DNA of 64,000 nucleotides from Casuarina equisetifolia (GCA_028551475.1 CM052356.1:19123884-19187883), one strand, 5' to 3'; shown: positions 50,401-63,135, counted from the stretch's first letter. The notes: generated by a model not told the origin, from the letters alone. Made by a program: numbers and translations.

Positions 50401-53400
50401 TTTGGTGTATCCTCTCTTTGCTTCAAATTGAATATTGGATAATTAGACCTAGGGGTTTTTCATATAATTTGAGTCAATATGAGGCTTAAAGCAAACGGAG
50501 TAATGTTATGTGGAATGAAGATTAAGCCAATCTACAAATGTCAACTACATTTTTTAAGGATGAAGAGCGTGTACTTCCATATATTCATGCCATCAAACAT
50601 GTTGCATATATATTAACAGTTTGGACAAGCATTGCCAAATAAAATGTTATACTTGTACAAACGGAATATGGAATAGATGCTACATTGTGCAGGTCTGCTA
50701 CCACTGACTATGAGCATTGCAAATACTGTGATCTAACCTATCTTCAGTGTGAACGTGGCTATTAGTCTAGATTTATATTGGGTGCATTGAATTATAACCT
50801 AACATGTAAGTGAAATCTTTATGAAGAGAAAAGATCAAGTTAGAGGGTTTCGCTTGTTTGTTTCTTTAACATGATTTTAGATATCTGATACCGTAATTGA
50901 GGACCGTTTTGGTGTTCAACATGGCACTAATGAGTGGTATGAGGCTTTGGACCTGCATTTTAAATGGCTTCTTCAATATAGAATCAGCCCATACTTTTGC
51001 AGGTGGGGTGACAGTATGCGTGTCTTGACATACACCTGCCCATGGCCAGGTAAGTTTACTTAAGCAAGACAAAAATTTCATTAGTAGTTATTAATTAGTT
51101 AGAGAACTCCTTCCCCCGCTTTTTGCAATGAGATTTTTTTTTCCCCAGAGTATGCAGATACTGAACTTTTTTTGTTTTAATAATTATTTCTGGGTAGCCA
51201 ATCATCCCAAATCAGATGAATATTTCTCTGACCCACGACTAGCTGCATATGCTGTACCATATAGTCAAGCAGTCTCCAGGTATACAGTCAGTTGTCCACA
51301 TTTGGTTGTGTCTGGTGTTTTTCCAATGAAAACTGATGCGCCTCTATCCACTTGTTGATGTGCCACAGCAATGATGCTGTAGCAAAGGATTACTTGGAGA
51401 CAGAAATTGAGATATTGAGAAGAAAGAGTCACTGGAAGAAGGCTTATTTTTACTTGTGGGATGAGGTATAACTACACAAGATGACTAGAAAAGGGACTGT
51501 TCATTTCTCTTGTTAATAAGAATTAATGCTTTAGGATGATAAAATAATGTCATAGCTGGCTATTCTGTCTTATTAAGAAAATGGATTGGGAAGGTGTAGT
51601 GTTAGCAGATAAATTTTCCATCATATTTGCACTTCACAGAATGCACAATCAAAACATTATCTTTTCTTTTTTTATTTGCTTTGATTAAAATGGTCGCTTG
51701 GTATCAATTCTTGAAATGGTTCTTAAAGCAATGCCATTTCATTATAGTTTTCTGATGAGCTGATGTCTGTTCACTAATTTTGTCAGCCCCTAAACTTGGA
51801 ACAATATGAATCCATTCGCACCATGGCCAGTAAAATTCACACTTTTGCTCCTGATGCACGTATCTTAACTACTTACTACTGTGGTATGAGTTCCTTACCT
51901 AATCTTTAACTTCATGATTTGTGCCATAATTTCCTTCTTCTGTTTTTCCCTCTTTTTCAATTAGTAAATTCCCACATACAAAGGATGTGTCCAGGAGAGT
52001 CCCTGAAAAATAGTCTTGAAATTTAACTATAAAAGAAAGAGAGGGAGAAAAGGAAAGAGGAAGATGGAATACTGTCTACAACCAACATCCACTCATAGGA
52101 GAACCCCAAGAATGAAGTCTTAAGGATATTATAGAATGTTATAGAGCTTTAAATGTTGGACTACTCTAGTCTCTACAAATTGACTGCATTAGAGAATGTG
52201 AATGGCATGCTGCAATTTATCACTATGTAATAGCCTAACTTTCTTTTACAAGAAGGAAGCATATCGACAATTCTGTTTGGAAACACCGACATGGACCCCA
52301 AAAGGGGAACACTAGTGACAACATATTGGTTCCCATCATTTTATTGTATGGTCTTCAGAATTTCCATGATCAAGTGGCCTTCTAGTATTGTTTAAGGGCT
52401 GTGGACTTTTGACTATGTACTCAATGGACTCCCTCTTGGAATAGTCATAAATGTAAATTCACATGTTTTGGCTATTGGTCTGTTCAGTGGATTAGCATAT
52501 GGTCTGAATCAGATCTATTAGTGTGCTTGCAATTTTGATATGTAACCCAAAACCATTGATTCGGTAACTTGACAGTATTACTGGTGTAAACCCAAAACCA
52601 TGAATAATTCTCAAATACAGGTGATATGATCTCTGATTTAGGGACTTGACAATATTAATGGTGTTTGAAATCATAGGTGTTGTATGATCTTTGGTATTTC
52701 TAACATAGTAGAGCTTGGGAAAGATGAAAATAGGAAAACTATAGAGAATGATATTCACCTCAAGGCTTGGGATCCTATTGGTGATGCTAGTCCTTTTTGT
52801 TCCCTTTGTTATTGTGCTGGATTTCCTAAGAGAAAAAAAAAGTCTGGAGTAGATTGCTATATTTAATAAATTACTGTTGGAAGATGAAAACGATTATGTC
52901 ACCTATATGTCAGAATTTATGAATTACAGATTGAGCTGAAGTTAAAGATTGCAGTGTATAAGAATTGACCTTTTGATTTTGTTCTTTGTATTGTCATTCC
53001 CGTCAAAATAGTGAGCTTTTTAATCTTGTGGATAACATGTGAAATGGTTTGTAAATATCTTGTTCTCTAAATTTTTATGCCGATACAAACGAGTGCAGAA
53101 AGTTTTCCTTTGGAAAACATATTGCATGATAGTTGTTCTAGTGGTGTTCATGCATTGTTGAAATCATTACTGTTCAGGAACTAATGCTGCTTTTAAAAAA
53201 TTGACAATTGTATCCTCTTGTCTCTTCTTTCAATCGGTATTTTTTTCTATTATAATTACAGATTTTTTAATGGGAACTAGTTGCAGCTTTATGTGATTGA
53301 ATCTGATACTTTATTCTCCCCGTGTGTCTGTTTGCACATTTTGTGCATGTTCCCAGCTAGTGCAAAACCTTGATATCTTACTACTTTCCGGCATTCAATT

Positions 53401-56400
53401 GTTGTAATGTGTAGGACCAAGTGATGCGCCTCTTGCTCCTGCTGCATTTGAGGCTTTTGTGAAAGTCCCAAATTTCTTGCGGCCTCATACTCAAATTTAT
53501 TGTACAAGGTAAGTTTGTTAATTCGGTTTTCTAAGTGCAACTGAAAGTATTACTTATTTGTTTGGATTAAAGATTATTCTAGTACTTGAAATTGTATAAT
53601 CAGCTTATTGGACCAAGATAACTGTCAAAGGAATATGTATAGTCAACATGCAATTCACCAAATGGTCGTAGTTCAGAAGAACTCTGGCTGGATATAGTAC
53701 ACCGAGTTGAATTTTTTAGAACGGTGGTTTTGCTTTAGCAAATTCATTTTCTAAGGGATTGTTTGGCCTCATCTTCTCGCCATGACAAGAAAGTTGTGTT
53801 GAAATGAGAAAACATTATATGCCTGTGTAGGTTAATCTGCTTCTTCACAAAATTGTTCGTGTGAATGATTGTGATTCAGGCATATGACTCATCTTGCAGT
53901 CTCAATGTGCTCAATTTTGTCTACTACAGAAAATGGTCATGGCCTTATCATGCTCATTATTGTTAGAATTTTAGGTTGGCATTGTGCCTGGGCTATCCCA
54001 GTGACTGACATGTTTTATCCATATTGTGCCTGAACTGACTGTGCTCAGCATGACAGGCACCTCAAAACAAAGATCTCTCTTTAGACTTTAGGACCCATAT
54101 ATGTTCAAAACTCCTTTACTATCTCATCTCTATCATTTATATGGTCAACGAATTAGATTTTAAGTTTGAATGTGCAATTAAGATTTGAATGTGAATATTC
54201 ACTAGCCAGGGCATGTATATTTGCTGGACTGCAAGGTTGAAATTATCTTGTTGATGACTTATATTTTATATGAAAGAATATTAAAGGAGCTTCTTTCTTA
54301 GTCTTCTGAGAGTACATTAGCTCACGTTGTAGCTAGTACTGTTTCCTATTTTAGTTAGTGACCTTTTGTTGCAGCGAGTGGGTGCTTGGCAATCGAGAAG
54401 ATTTGGTCAAGGATATTATTGCTGAGTTACAACCAGAGAATGGTGAGGTAATATTCAAGTCTAGCTGCCGCCTGAGACATGCAAGTTCTTTCTGGTGGAT
54501 CTCTCTTGAATCTAATCTGTTAAAAGTTTAGTTCCTAAATTTTAACGTTCCTTAAGAAAAGTCCCATAAAGATTTGTCCATATTTTAAGGAACTATCTCC
54601 TAGGCAAAACATGTAGTGGATTGTGCAGCAAATTTATGCCTTATGTCCAGTTGTTGGTTAAAACTCACCTTCCTGTTCCTTCAGTAAAACTGCATCTGTC
54701 TGCTCCCATCCTTCTATGGCTAATTTGATATTTTCACATTCTGCCTTTGAGGGTTTGCCTTCTATTCCCTATCACCCACTTTCTCTCTCCTTTTTTTATT
54801 CTTTTTTATAAAAGAATTTGAAGTGTCTAATCCTTTGGTTAGGATGCACAAAAAGTTTATAGTAAATATGTTACACATTATGTATAGCTGGCCCATGGCC
54901 TGTCAAATGAAGACTATGTGGCATCAGTAGGTTGACTTGATGTAATACATAATTAATTAATATTATGGAGGGTTAACAAAGAAACTTATTTGTAACTTGA
55001 GAAAATCTTATATTTTAGTTGTTGAAATTCAAAATTTAGAGATTAAGTTGAAATTACATAGAAATCTAAAAGCTAAATTCTATTTTTCCTTTAATATTTA
55101 GACATTCTGACCTATTATAATTAAGGCTAAGTTTTTTAATGTGAGAAATATTTGTTTTAGAAAAGATAATAACGTAGAAATAAGATATTTGCCAGAGCTA
55201 AAAACTATCAGGAGGAAGAGGTGCAGGATAGTTATTGAATATTGTTGATCCCCTTTCTGATTCTCGTCACTAACTTGTTTCATATGTCAAACATACCCGT
55301 TTTGATACAATGTCAAATCACGAGTATACTAATAATTTAATTGATAAAAAATGTCAATTTAACCATTCAAGTTGTCTTTTAGCAGTTGCAATGTCTAATG
55401 AAGGATCCGGATGATATTTAGGCATTGTATCATTTGCGAAGGTAGTTCTTGTTGTATACCGAACAATGTTAGCGTTTCTGTAATTGGTTTTAACTATGAA
55501 TGCGAAGTATAACTGTAAGCTTCTGAATGTTAGTACAATTGAAACATGTTTTTCCTTAAGATCTTATACATGAAAGAAAAGTTTTTCTACCACTTGACAA
55601 TTTATCATAATCGTGGAATATGCTTTAAACTGTTACTAATCCCTAGTGTTTCAGTCATGGTTAAGTTTTTTCCTTCAAAATGCAGTTAGTGCTGCATGGG
55701 ATATGTGGTTAACGTTCTTGGTTAAGTATACAAAGAAAGTCTGTTTTTGGAGAGATTTTTTGTATCAAATGAATGATAAATCTGTGATTTCTTAGCAAAA
55801 AACGTATTGTTTGAACATAGTCTTATAGTGTTGCATGGTTTCTACTTGCTGAAAGGAGGTAGCTTTGTTTTTCATGTAGGAGTGGTGGACGTATGTCTGC
55901 ATGGGACCATCTGATCCCCATCCCAATTGGCACCTTGGCATGCGAGGTACACAACACCGAGCTGTTTTCTGGCGTTTATGGAAAGAAGGTAGTACAGGGT
56001 TCCTATATTGGGGCGCCAATTGCTATGAGAAGGCATCAGTTCCCAGCGCTGAGGTAGCCTGCCTTCATGGTCTTACGCTAGTTATAAACTCGAATGGCAC
56101 ATTTTAAAAGCACCATTTATGTGTATGTCTGTTTGCTGAATTTTAAGTGTGCCTGATCAGATTAGATTTAGGCGTGGCCTTCCCCCTGGAGATGGAGTTT
56201 TGTTCTATCCCGGTGAAGTGTTCTCCTCCTCACGTCAACCAGTTGCTTCAGTTAGACTAGAACGCATTCTCAGTGGGTTGCAGGTGCGGCCAATTTTGAA
56301 CTGATTTTGGAGTTTCCTATCTTTCAATTTTAGCTATTTATTACTATGTAGTACTTTTTTCTTTTGCTTGCCTCACAATCGCAACACATGCTCTTACATT

Positions 56401-56665
56401 ACCTGATATTCATTTTTCCAGCCTGTGTTGCCTCACGTAATTATTGCTATGCTAAGTCTGCATTCCACCTTTCGATTAAAAGCATGTTTTGGCGCTTTGA
56501 TAGGACATCGAATACCTGAAGCTTTATGCTTCAACATATGGTAGGAATGAAAGCATTGCTCTTTTGGAGAAGACAGGTGTGTACCTTGGTCCTGAACGTT
56601 ACACGCCTGAGCACATGCCTGTTGATATAATGCGGGGTGAGATCTTTAGTGCATGCCGAACATGA
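47417..56665 (+). CDS. Glycoside hydrolase 123-like (DUF4091) protein
   Basis: Sixteen coding exons: 47417-47429, 48126-48340, 49337-49473, 49551-49661, 49767-49868, 50015-50123, 50206-50406, 50881-51049, 51198-51279, 51369-51465, 51787-51883, 53415-53508, 54375-54447, 55880-56053, 56161-56283, 56504-56665. They give 652 residues. The N-terminal part (LLAARNERESVQIA, PGEYQGEIIITA) is a beta-sandwich of the kind preceding GH123 catalytic domains. The barrel part has HFKWLLQYRISPYFCRW, KKAYFYLWDEPLNLEQYE and FWRLWKEGSTGFLYWGANCY. The Asp-Glu pair (D411, E412) in WDEP is where bacterial GH123 beta-N-acetylgalactosaminidases carry their catalytic residues. No signal peptide is seen, so a cytosolic enzyme is likely; the substrate in plants is unknown. 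Exon 3 may instead start at 49253 in the same frame, adding 28 residues. Confidence 0.8.
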
Positions 56666-57469
56666 GAGAAAAAGCCTTTGCACACTTCAGACGTGTGAAA
56701 GGAATAAAGCAATGGTTCCTCTTCTGGAGAAGGCAGGCAGGGACAAATTTACGGGTTGAGGGCATGAGGGAGATACTCGACGTGGAAAGATGGTCATCAG
56801 TGACTTTCAACTTTCATGCTAGCTTCTTCTCCTGAAAGAGAAATTAATGCGCATAGGGGCTTGTTGCAGCTAGTTTTCTTCTGTCTGAGAGAATGATGCC
56901 ACATTCTGGGTTTCTCTGCGTGCTGCTCTGTTGACCGCATGACAGTCCTCTTCCCTTCATAGGTTTTGTGTTTTGCTTTTCTATTTTATTGGATCATAGG
57001 TAACTTCCATTGTAAATTTCACTCTATTCTATTGTATTGGTCATTTGGTGTAGATCTTCCACGTACCGAATTTTGTTTCCTTTTTTGGGTTAAAGAGGAT
57101 GCTGGATGTTGAACGATTTGTTTAAAATCCCTATCTCCCGTTTGCCATCTAGCGCTGCCAAAAGACCATTAAAGCCTGAATCCTTTGGTGCTTTCCACGG
57201 GCTCTCGAGGAAGAAAAGCTAGCTGAAATTGAAAGTTTAAAAAGCATTAGGCAAGGACCATTGCCTTTTAAGGAGATTTGGAATTAGACTGGTATTACGG
57301 GTTTCAATTATTGAGTCAAAAGACTCAAGTTTAAAGATTAGTCAAAGAATATTATTCGCCTCCCATGGTCATTTTATTATTCTTCTTTCCTTTTTTTTCC
57401 GGGGAGAGGGTCGAAATATGTTGGCAAACTCTTTCCTCTTGATTCTTTGCCAACAAGCCTAGAAATCAC

Positions 57470-57856
57470 GTGCTGGCTGTACGGCCTTTGGCGGTGACCA
57501 GTTCCCAACAATCTTGTTGGTCGTGTCTGTTCATCTCAAACCCTGCTTTGGGATATAGGCTTGTCTTTATAAAAGAAAACTCAGAAAACAGATGGAAGAT
57601 CCGTGCGAGCACTGTTGAGGAAAAATCAGAGGTATTCATTGACCCTTTGTGCTCGCAGGGCAGCATAGACCCCAAAATATTCGTTAGATCATCATATCCG
57701 AGTGGCTCTCAAAGGCGCCCTTTTGTAAAGCAGAAAGGTTGGGAAAGTGGGTCTGAAACCCTCAAGATTCAAGGTGGAACTTTGGCAGCAACTAAAAAGA
57801 TAATCAACATGGTGATGATTACTCGTGGGCCTGTCCCTGATTCCCTTTGGCATTAG
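57470..57856 (+). other. Unrecognised 128-codon open frame, doubtful
   Basis: An open frame with a serine/arginine-rich first half, including RLVFIKENSENRWKIRAS and EVFIDPLCSQGSIDPKIF. It matches no family I recognise and may be chance. Its first codon is not an ATG in good context; the first internal methionines are near the end (INMVMITRG). It could be part of a spliced transcript. Confidence 0.2.
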
Positions 57857-58383
57857 CCATCACCCTCATCCCCCAGCTGTACATTTTTAACTATTTTTAG
57901 GCCTTAGGGGTGGGAGCCGTGTACAGAAGTCAACAGAGATGTCTGGTCTTCCTCCGGCTTACGGATTGTCAGAATAAATTGATTTAAAGTTTCGGCATAA
58001 TAGAACAAGTTCTCCGAGCTTTTCATTTTCGCTGCTTTCAGCCAGTCGATTTTCTAAGTACTAGCTACCCGTAATGCCACTTTTATTGCCCAAACTTGTT
58101 TGAAGGGGAAGAAAGATGTATGGGTTTTGACCGTGTAAGGTTGACATGATTCCACTTTATATTCAGAACAAAGAAGACCTTTAAAACCAGTATTGTAGAA
58201 CTTTCACATTATACTTAACTTGCTATTAGTGGGGTTACTAGTGGTCTAAGACCTTCTTTATCTATGTAGTTTCAAAAAAATCCTCAAATTATAAATAAAA
58301 AAATTATTATTTTAATCAAACTTCAAGTAAAAATGAAGTTTTAACACACTTATAACGTCACAACAGCCTTGAAAAAAAATTAC

Positions 58384-58577
58384 CTTTCATATTCACGCCA
58401 CTCGTGTATGGTCAATTCTCCAAGCACCCGACATTGCATGGCTCTTAAGTCATCCATTATTGCAACCCAACTCTTGGCATAGAATATCCAAGTACCACCT
58501 TCTCTGTTTGTTGGTTTTTCCTCCATGGGCCACCTCAGTTCTTTTGCATCAATCAGACGAACAGTGCATAAGCTGCA
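58384..58577 (-). pseudogene. Orphan exon-like segment, possible unannotated gene or gene relic
   Basis: On the minus strand, a stop-free 64-codon stretch lies between a good acceptor (TTGAGCTATCTCTCTGCAG) and a donor-like AG|GTAATT. It reads RLIDAKELRWPMEEKP, GGTWIFYAKSWVAIMDDLRA and CRVLGELTIHEWREYE, with a protein-like composition rich in W, M and L. I do not recognise the family and could not find neighbouring exons with matching phase. A second stop-free minus-strand stretch lies at about 58920-59080 (APLVSATFGLRSSEYNPAPD). It may be a relic or part of a gene too diverged to assemble. Confidence 0.25.
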
Positions 58578-60067
58578 CTGCAGAGAGATAGCTCAACATG
58601 GTAGAAACAGAAGCATCAAAATCACATGGGGTGATCTGTAGGGGTTCTACCCTTCAAAGTGACCAGTTTCAAAGAACCCAATTGTCATACCCAATGATAA
58701 AAAAGTATGTCTAATTGACTTATATCATCCACACAAGCTTGCTTTTCTTCAACTTCATACAAGCTTTCCATTTGGCAGCACATAAATGATGAGGGTGATT
58801 AAAAAAATAACAATAATAAAAAAAGTTAGAGGTTCAGAATCTAAGGTATGTATGACTTCTAATCAACCTACCCTGAAAGGAATCTGCATACGTAATTAGC
58901 TCTAATTATTTCAGCCTAAATAAAGAATGATTACTACGTTGAGGGCTGGATGCATCTGAAGCGTCCACGTCAGGAGCTGGATTGTACTCTGAACTCCGAA
59001 GACCGAAAGTGGCAGAGACTAGTGGGGCTTCGATTATCGCATTGGAAATAAAAGGTCCAAAGTACCCCTACCTTTTGTCATCAACCTAGCCTTTGAAAAA
59101 AGGAGGTACCCTTTGTGTAGCTGTCCTTACCTGGATATAGGGGCTCGGCACAAAAGGACAAAAGGTTATTTACCTTTTTGAGTAAGGCCTCCTTACATAG
59201 GCACCACCGTACGTCCTTATCAGCATAAAAAAAAGTTAACTGTGGTATTTTATTATATTAATTTTAATTTATTTTCAAAAACTTATGGTGGCTTCGAAAA
59301 CTAATTCTTTTTATCTTTATTTTCTCTAACTTAATCATTAAATTAATAACATTTCATTTTATTACCGGAATATTTTTTTTCAATAAATTTTTTATTTTTA
59401 TTTATCTTTTAATTTTAACTTCGGAAATTAAAATTATGATTTCTAATTTTAAGAAATTAGAGATAACAGGAGGAGTTTGAACGACTGGACTAAAACGGAC
59501 AAGGTTTTCTTCGTATTCACGAGAAAGCCGCTCTCAGTTGTTCCACTCGTCTTTATCATTTCGGTGGCATTACCGTCAATATGAAAAATGACATGATCAT
59601 ATTTTCCGGCAAAAAGGCAATTAACACGAGCACAGAAACACACACGACACGCACGTACGTATACGAGGTGCAAAGCCCAAGTTATCCGACTTGTTAAAGG
59701 TGAAATAGTGGGCTAGTGATGGCTTTATAGTAATTTGGGCTAGATTAATAATTATTTATTCTACGGAAGAAAAAGGTTCGAGAACGAAAAACAAAATCCT
59801 TTCACTGTCTTATCGAAAGGAAATAAAAAGTTTCCTTTTCACAAAACGACAATCACCGCCGAGTCCGGCTTCCTCCGACAAAAGTCATCGAACCGCTAAT
59901 TCCAACACGTGGACGGCAGATTGGACTGGCAGCCACGGGAGGAGACTTGGGACTCGGGTTATCTCGAACTCTGGTTAGAAGGGTACAGCTTCAAAACTCA
60001 AACCACAGTTAACTGGCGCCGCTTTAATCATTTTCTACTATTACTTTGCTCACTTCATTCATTCAAA

Positions 60068-60105
60068 TCTCTCTCTCTGTCTCTTTGTCTCTCTCTCTCT
60101 CTCCC
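60068..60105. repeat. (CT)n microsatellite in IDD leader
   Basis: A pyrimidine CT run interrupted by two GT/TTTG units, immediately upstream of the first short upstream ORF. CT-rich leaders are common in plant 5' untranslated regions. Confidence 0.8.
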
Positions 60106-60109
60106 CTGA

Positions 60110-60423
60110 ATGTGAACACGCCGCCTTATGGGACCTCGGTAATCCGGTGCTTCGAGTCGATCGGTTTCTCATTTGGTTTGAACAAGTGCTGTGCTATCCG
60201 GGGGCCGCGATTTCTTGCATCCTTGGAAAGAGTTCACGCGTTTTTGTGTTTCCGGAAAAATTTCCTGTGAAAAAATCTGAAAATTTCGTCTCCCCGAGAG
60301 ATGTTCTTCGCTTGTTGTTCTTCGTGACCTTAGATGATTTCCTAGTCCGTTTTTGGTTTTCTCGGATATTAAGCAGCTTGATCGAGGAGCGTTCTTCATT
60401 TCTGTGGAAAGATGGAACTTTGA
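60110..60423 (+). promoter_or_regulatory. Five short upstream ORFs in the putative IDD leader
   Basis: Between the CT run and the main ATG there are five ATG-to-stop units: 60110-60115 (ATG directly followed by TGA), 60128-60142, 60301-60327, 60334-60345 and 60412-60423. All end before the main start at 60526. If the leader is unspliced, ribosomes would meet each of them first, which usually lowers translation of the main frame. Confidence 0.45.
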
Positions 60424-60525
60424 GTCGAAGCAGTGGTTATCTTTTTGATCTTGGAAATTGAAAACCCTAGAAGGAGATCAAGAAGTAGGATATAGCTTGC
60501 AGTTTGTTTGATTGCGTTTCTAAGA

Positions 60526-61668
60526 ATGGTGGAGTTAGAAAAATCCTCAACAATGACAGCGTCTACAGTTTCCGGAGAGGCTAGTATATCTTCCTCTGGT
60601 TATCAGACGACTACCTTAGCAGCACCACCACCGAAGAAAAAGCGAAACCTTCCTGGAATGCCCGGTGAGATTTCACAACCCAAAAAGCTTTCCGATGATT
60701 TTTTTCGTTGGAGTTCTCCGAATTTCTTAATCTCTTGGTCATTTCAACTCTTGCAGATCCAGATGCTGAGGTGATAGCTTTATCCCCGAAGACTCTGATG
60801 GCGACGAGCCGATTTGTGTGTGAGATCTGCAATAAAGGGTTTCAGCGAGACCAGAATCTTCAGCTTCACCGGCGAGGCCACAACCTGCCATGGAAGCTCA
60901 AGCAGAGAACAACCAAAGAGGTCCGCAAGCGAGTCTACGTGTGTCCAGAACCTTCCTGCGTCCACCACAGCGCGTCTAGAGCACTAGGAGACCTCACGGG
61001 CATCAAAAAGCACTTCAGTAGAAAGCACGGCGAGAAGAAGTGGAAGTGCGAGCGATGCGCCAAGAAGTACGCCGTTCAATCCGACTGGAAGGCGCATATG
61101 AAAACCTGTGGAACCAGAGAGTATAAATGCGACTGCGGGACCATGTTCTCCAGGTTTCCATTTTTCTTATTCTTCGTTTGGCTGCCGAGAAAACATTTCA
61201 TTATTCCTTCCTTTAGTTTCTTGAAGTCCGCGTTTCCTGACTCGCTTTGGTCTGGCTACAATCAGGAGGGATAGCTTTATTACGCATAGAGCTTTCTGCG
61301 ACGCGTTGGCGGAGGAGAGCGCGAGGGCACACGCCTTCACGGTCGGCGGCCCAGAAGGGAACGGTACTGTCAGTACCAACGTGAATGCTGTTGTGGCTTC
61401 GCCACCGCCACCGCCTCTTACTCCGTCTACGTCTGTGGTTTCTCCGGCTATGTCCATTCAGAGTTCAGGTAGTAATCAACACATAAAAGGTCCGATAATA
61501 TGTATATGTCTTTGCATATGTATATTTATATGTATATCTACGGGTTCTTCGTTGCTCGAAGAAGCTGGGAGCCTTTAAAGGCCTGCGTTGGGATTCAACC
61601 ACAAATATTCTACGTCTTTGTTTCTACTTTCATCTTGACTGGTGTTTAGTTTAGTTAGCCCGAAAAGA

Positions 61669-61705
<37 letters not shown>

Positions 61706-62800
61706 GAGGCTCTTAAATTCAAGGATTCTGCTTGTACGGTTGGTGAGGGAGCTCAAAGATCGATAACCGGAAAGAGAGGATTAAGAGAAAGGAAGGCATT
61801 ATTGCTTTTCCCCCTTCCCTATCTTAATGCTTTGAAGCTCAAGCAGTGAAGCCTGTTGCTATTTTGGACTCGGAATAAACTGCCGAATTGAAAGTGAAAC
61901 GAATGCATCCGTTCTACTCTCTCTCTCTCTCCCTCTCTCTCTTCTGTCGTTTTTTGTTTGTTTTTTGTAGTTCCACTACAAACCATACAGCATGTAGTCA
62001 TTTCCTTCTCCATGTACTTCTCTCTCTTCCTCTCTCTAGTTAAGTGAAAAATCCTTTCTTTTTATCCCGCAGAATTGCCGGAGAATACAACCGGGCCATC
62101 GCCGGCAATGGCAGCCACAATCACCAGCTCCTCCAGTTGCAGCACTAGTGTATTTGCCAGTGTGTTAGCTCCTTCAACCGCAGCAACAGTCGCCGAACCA
62201 TCCTCGTTTTCCAATTTGATCTGTGCCTTGTCCCGCTCCGATTGCCCCCCGACTCATCCACCCATAGAACCCACCTCTCTTTCGCTCTCCACCTCCCTCT
62301 ACCTCTCCAGCAGCGCCTCCTCCCTCTTCCCGACGCCTAACCAAGACCATCTCCACTACGCTACTTCCTCCCAGCCTGTCATGTCTGCAACCGCATTACT
62401 GCAGAAAGCTGCCCAAATGGGCTCCACGGCGTCGAACGCGTCGTTGCTTCGTGGGTTAGGCTTGACAGCGACGACATCGTCTTCCACCGGTCAAGACAGC
62501 ACTGCTATGCAGTGGGATGGCCATAGGAGAGCAGAGAGCACCTTGGGGACTGACGGGCTCGGGCTGGAACACCCCCCTGGTGGGAGTTCTTTGATGGGCC
62601 AGCCAATGACGCGTGATCTTCTTGGTATGGGCATTGGTGGCGGCGGCGGCGGCGGGGGGCCATCCAGCAGGGGTCTTACTGCTCTGCTCACTTCTTTTGG
62701 CGGTGGCTTTGATGTTGCATACGAAGGAGGTGGAGGAGGAATCGGTGGTTCGCCTGGAGACGACACATGGAAAGGTGCACCCAAGCACAAAATTCAATGA
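60526..62800 (+). CDS. IDD: INDETERMINATE DOMAIN (BIRD) C2H2 zinc-finger transcription factor
   Basis: Exons are 60526-60664, 60757-61153, 61266-61468 and 62073-62800; 488 residues. A nuclear signal PPKKKRNLPG lies at residues 35-44. The ID domain follows with four fingers: C68/C71/H84/H88 in FVCEICNKGFQRDQNLQLHR, C109/C114/H132/H137, C144/C147/H160/C164, and C171/C173/H186/C190. The last two are the C2HC fingers typical of IDD proteins. Downstream are the two conserved C-terminal motifs, MSATALLQKAAQMGS and TRDLLGMG, and a glycine run. IDD proteins bind TTTGTC-type sites, partner with SHR/SCR and DELLA GRAS proteins, and regulate root patterning, gibberellin response or metabolism. Which IDD member this is cannot be settled from the sequence alone. 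Confidence 0.95.
61666..61706. repeat. (GA)n microsatellite in IDD intron 3
   Basis: About twenty GA units broken by one GATA, in the last intron of the IDD gene. A complementary CT-rich run follows about 210 bp downstream in the same intron. Confidence 0.85.
61916..61944. repeat. (CT)n microsatellite in IDD intron 3
   Basis: A CT run complementary to the GA run at 61666-61706. The two could pair in the unspliced transcript. Confidence 0.8.
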
Positions 62801-63135
62801 TCCAGCTGTGCTGTGAACCTATGTAACGAGGGCATTTTTCTGAAGGGCCTGTTCGACATATAAAATTTGAAGTCCCATGGTGGGTTGCACCTGCTCTTAA
62901 CGTCTTATGTCCTCCCTGAGAATTTGTAATCATTGAGTTCGTAAACAGGTTTTACGTAGGTCTTGTGTAATCTTATGCAGATGTCATCGTTTTTAGTTTA
63001 ATTAAATTCTTGGTGATGTGAATCGGGGATGGGGCTGTACAGGAACTCTTGTTGTCGTTACTTGTTGAAAAAGGCAGCCAGAGAGGTAATGCATGCCGCG
63101 GAAGTTATTACCTCAATTCTCTTTCGTTGTTCTAC

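Larger units (their letters stand above)
56666..60525. other. Gene-poor interval before IDD gene
   Basis: This begins with the 3' untranslated region of the GH123-like gene and ends with the leader of the IDD gene. In between are an ATG or CTG-initiated ORF (57470-57856), an orphan exon-like stretch on the minus strand (58384-58577), and AT-rich DNA around 59,230-59,470. I cannot assemble a complete gene here. Confidence 0.45.
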
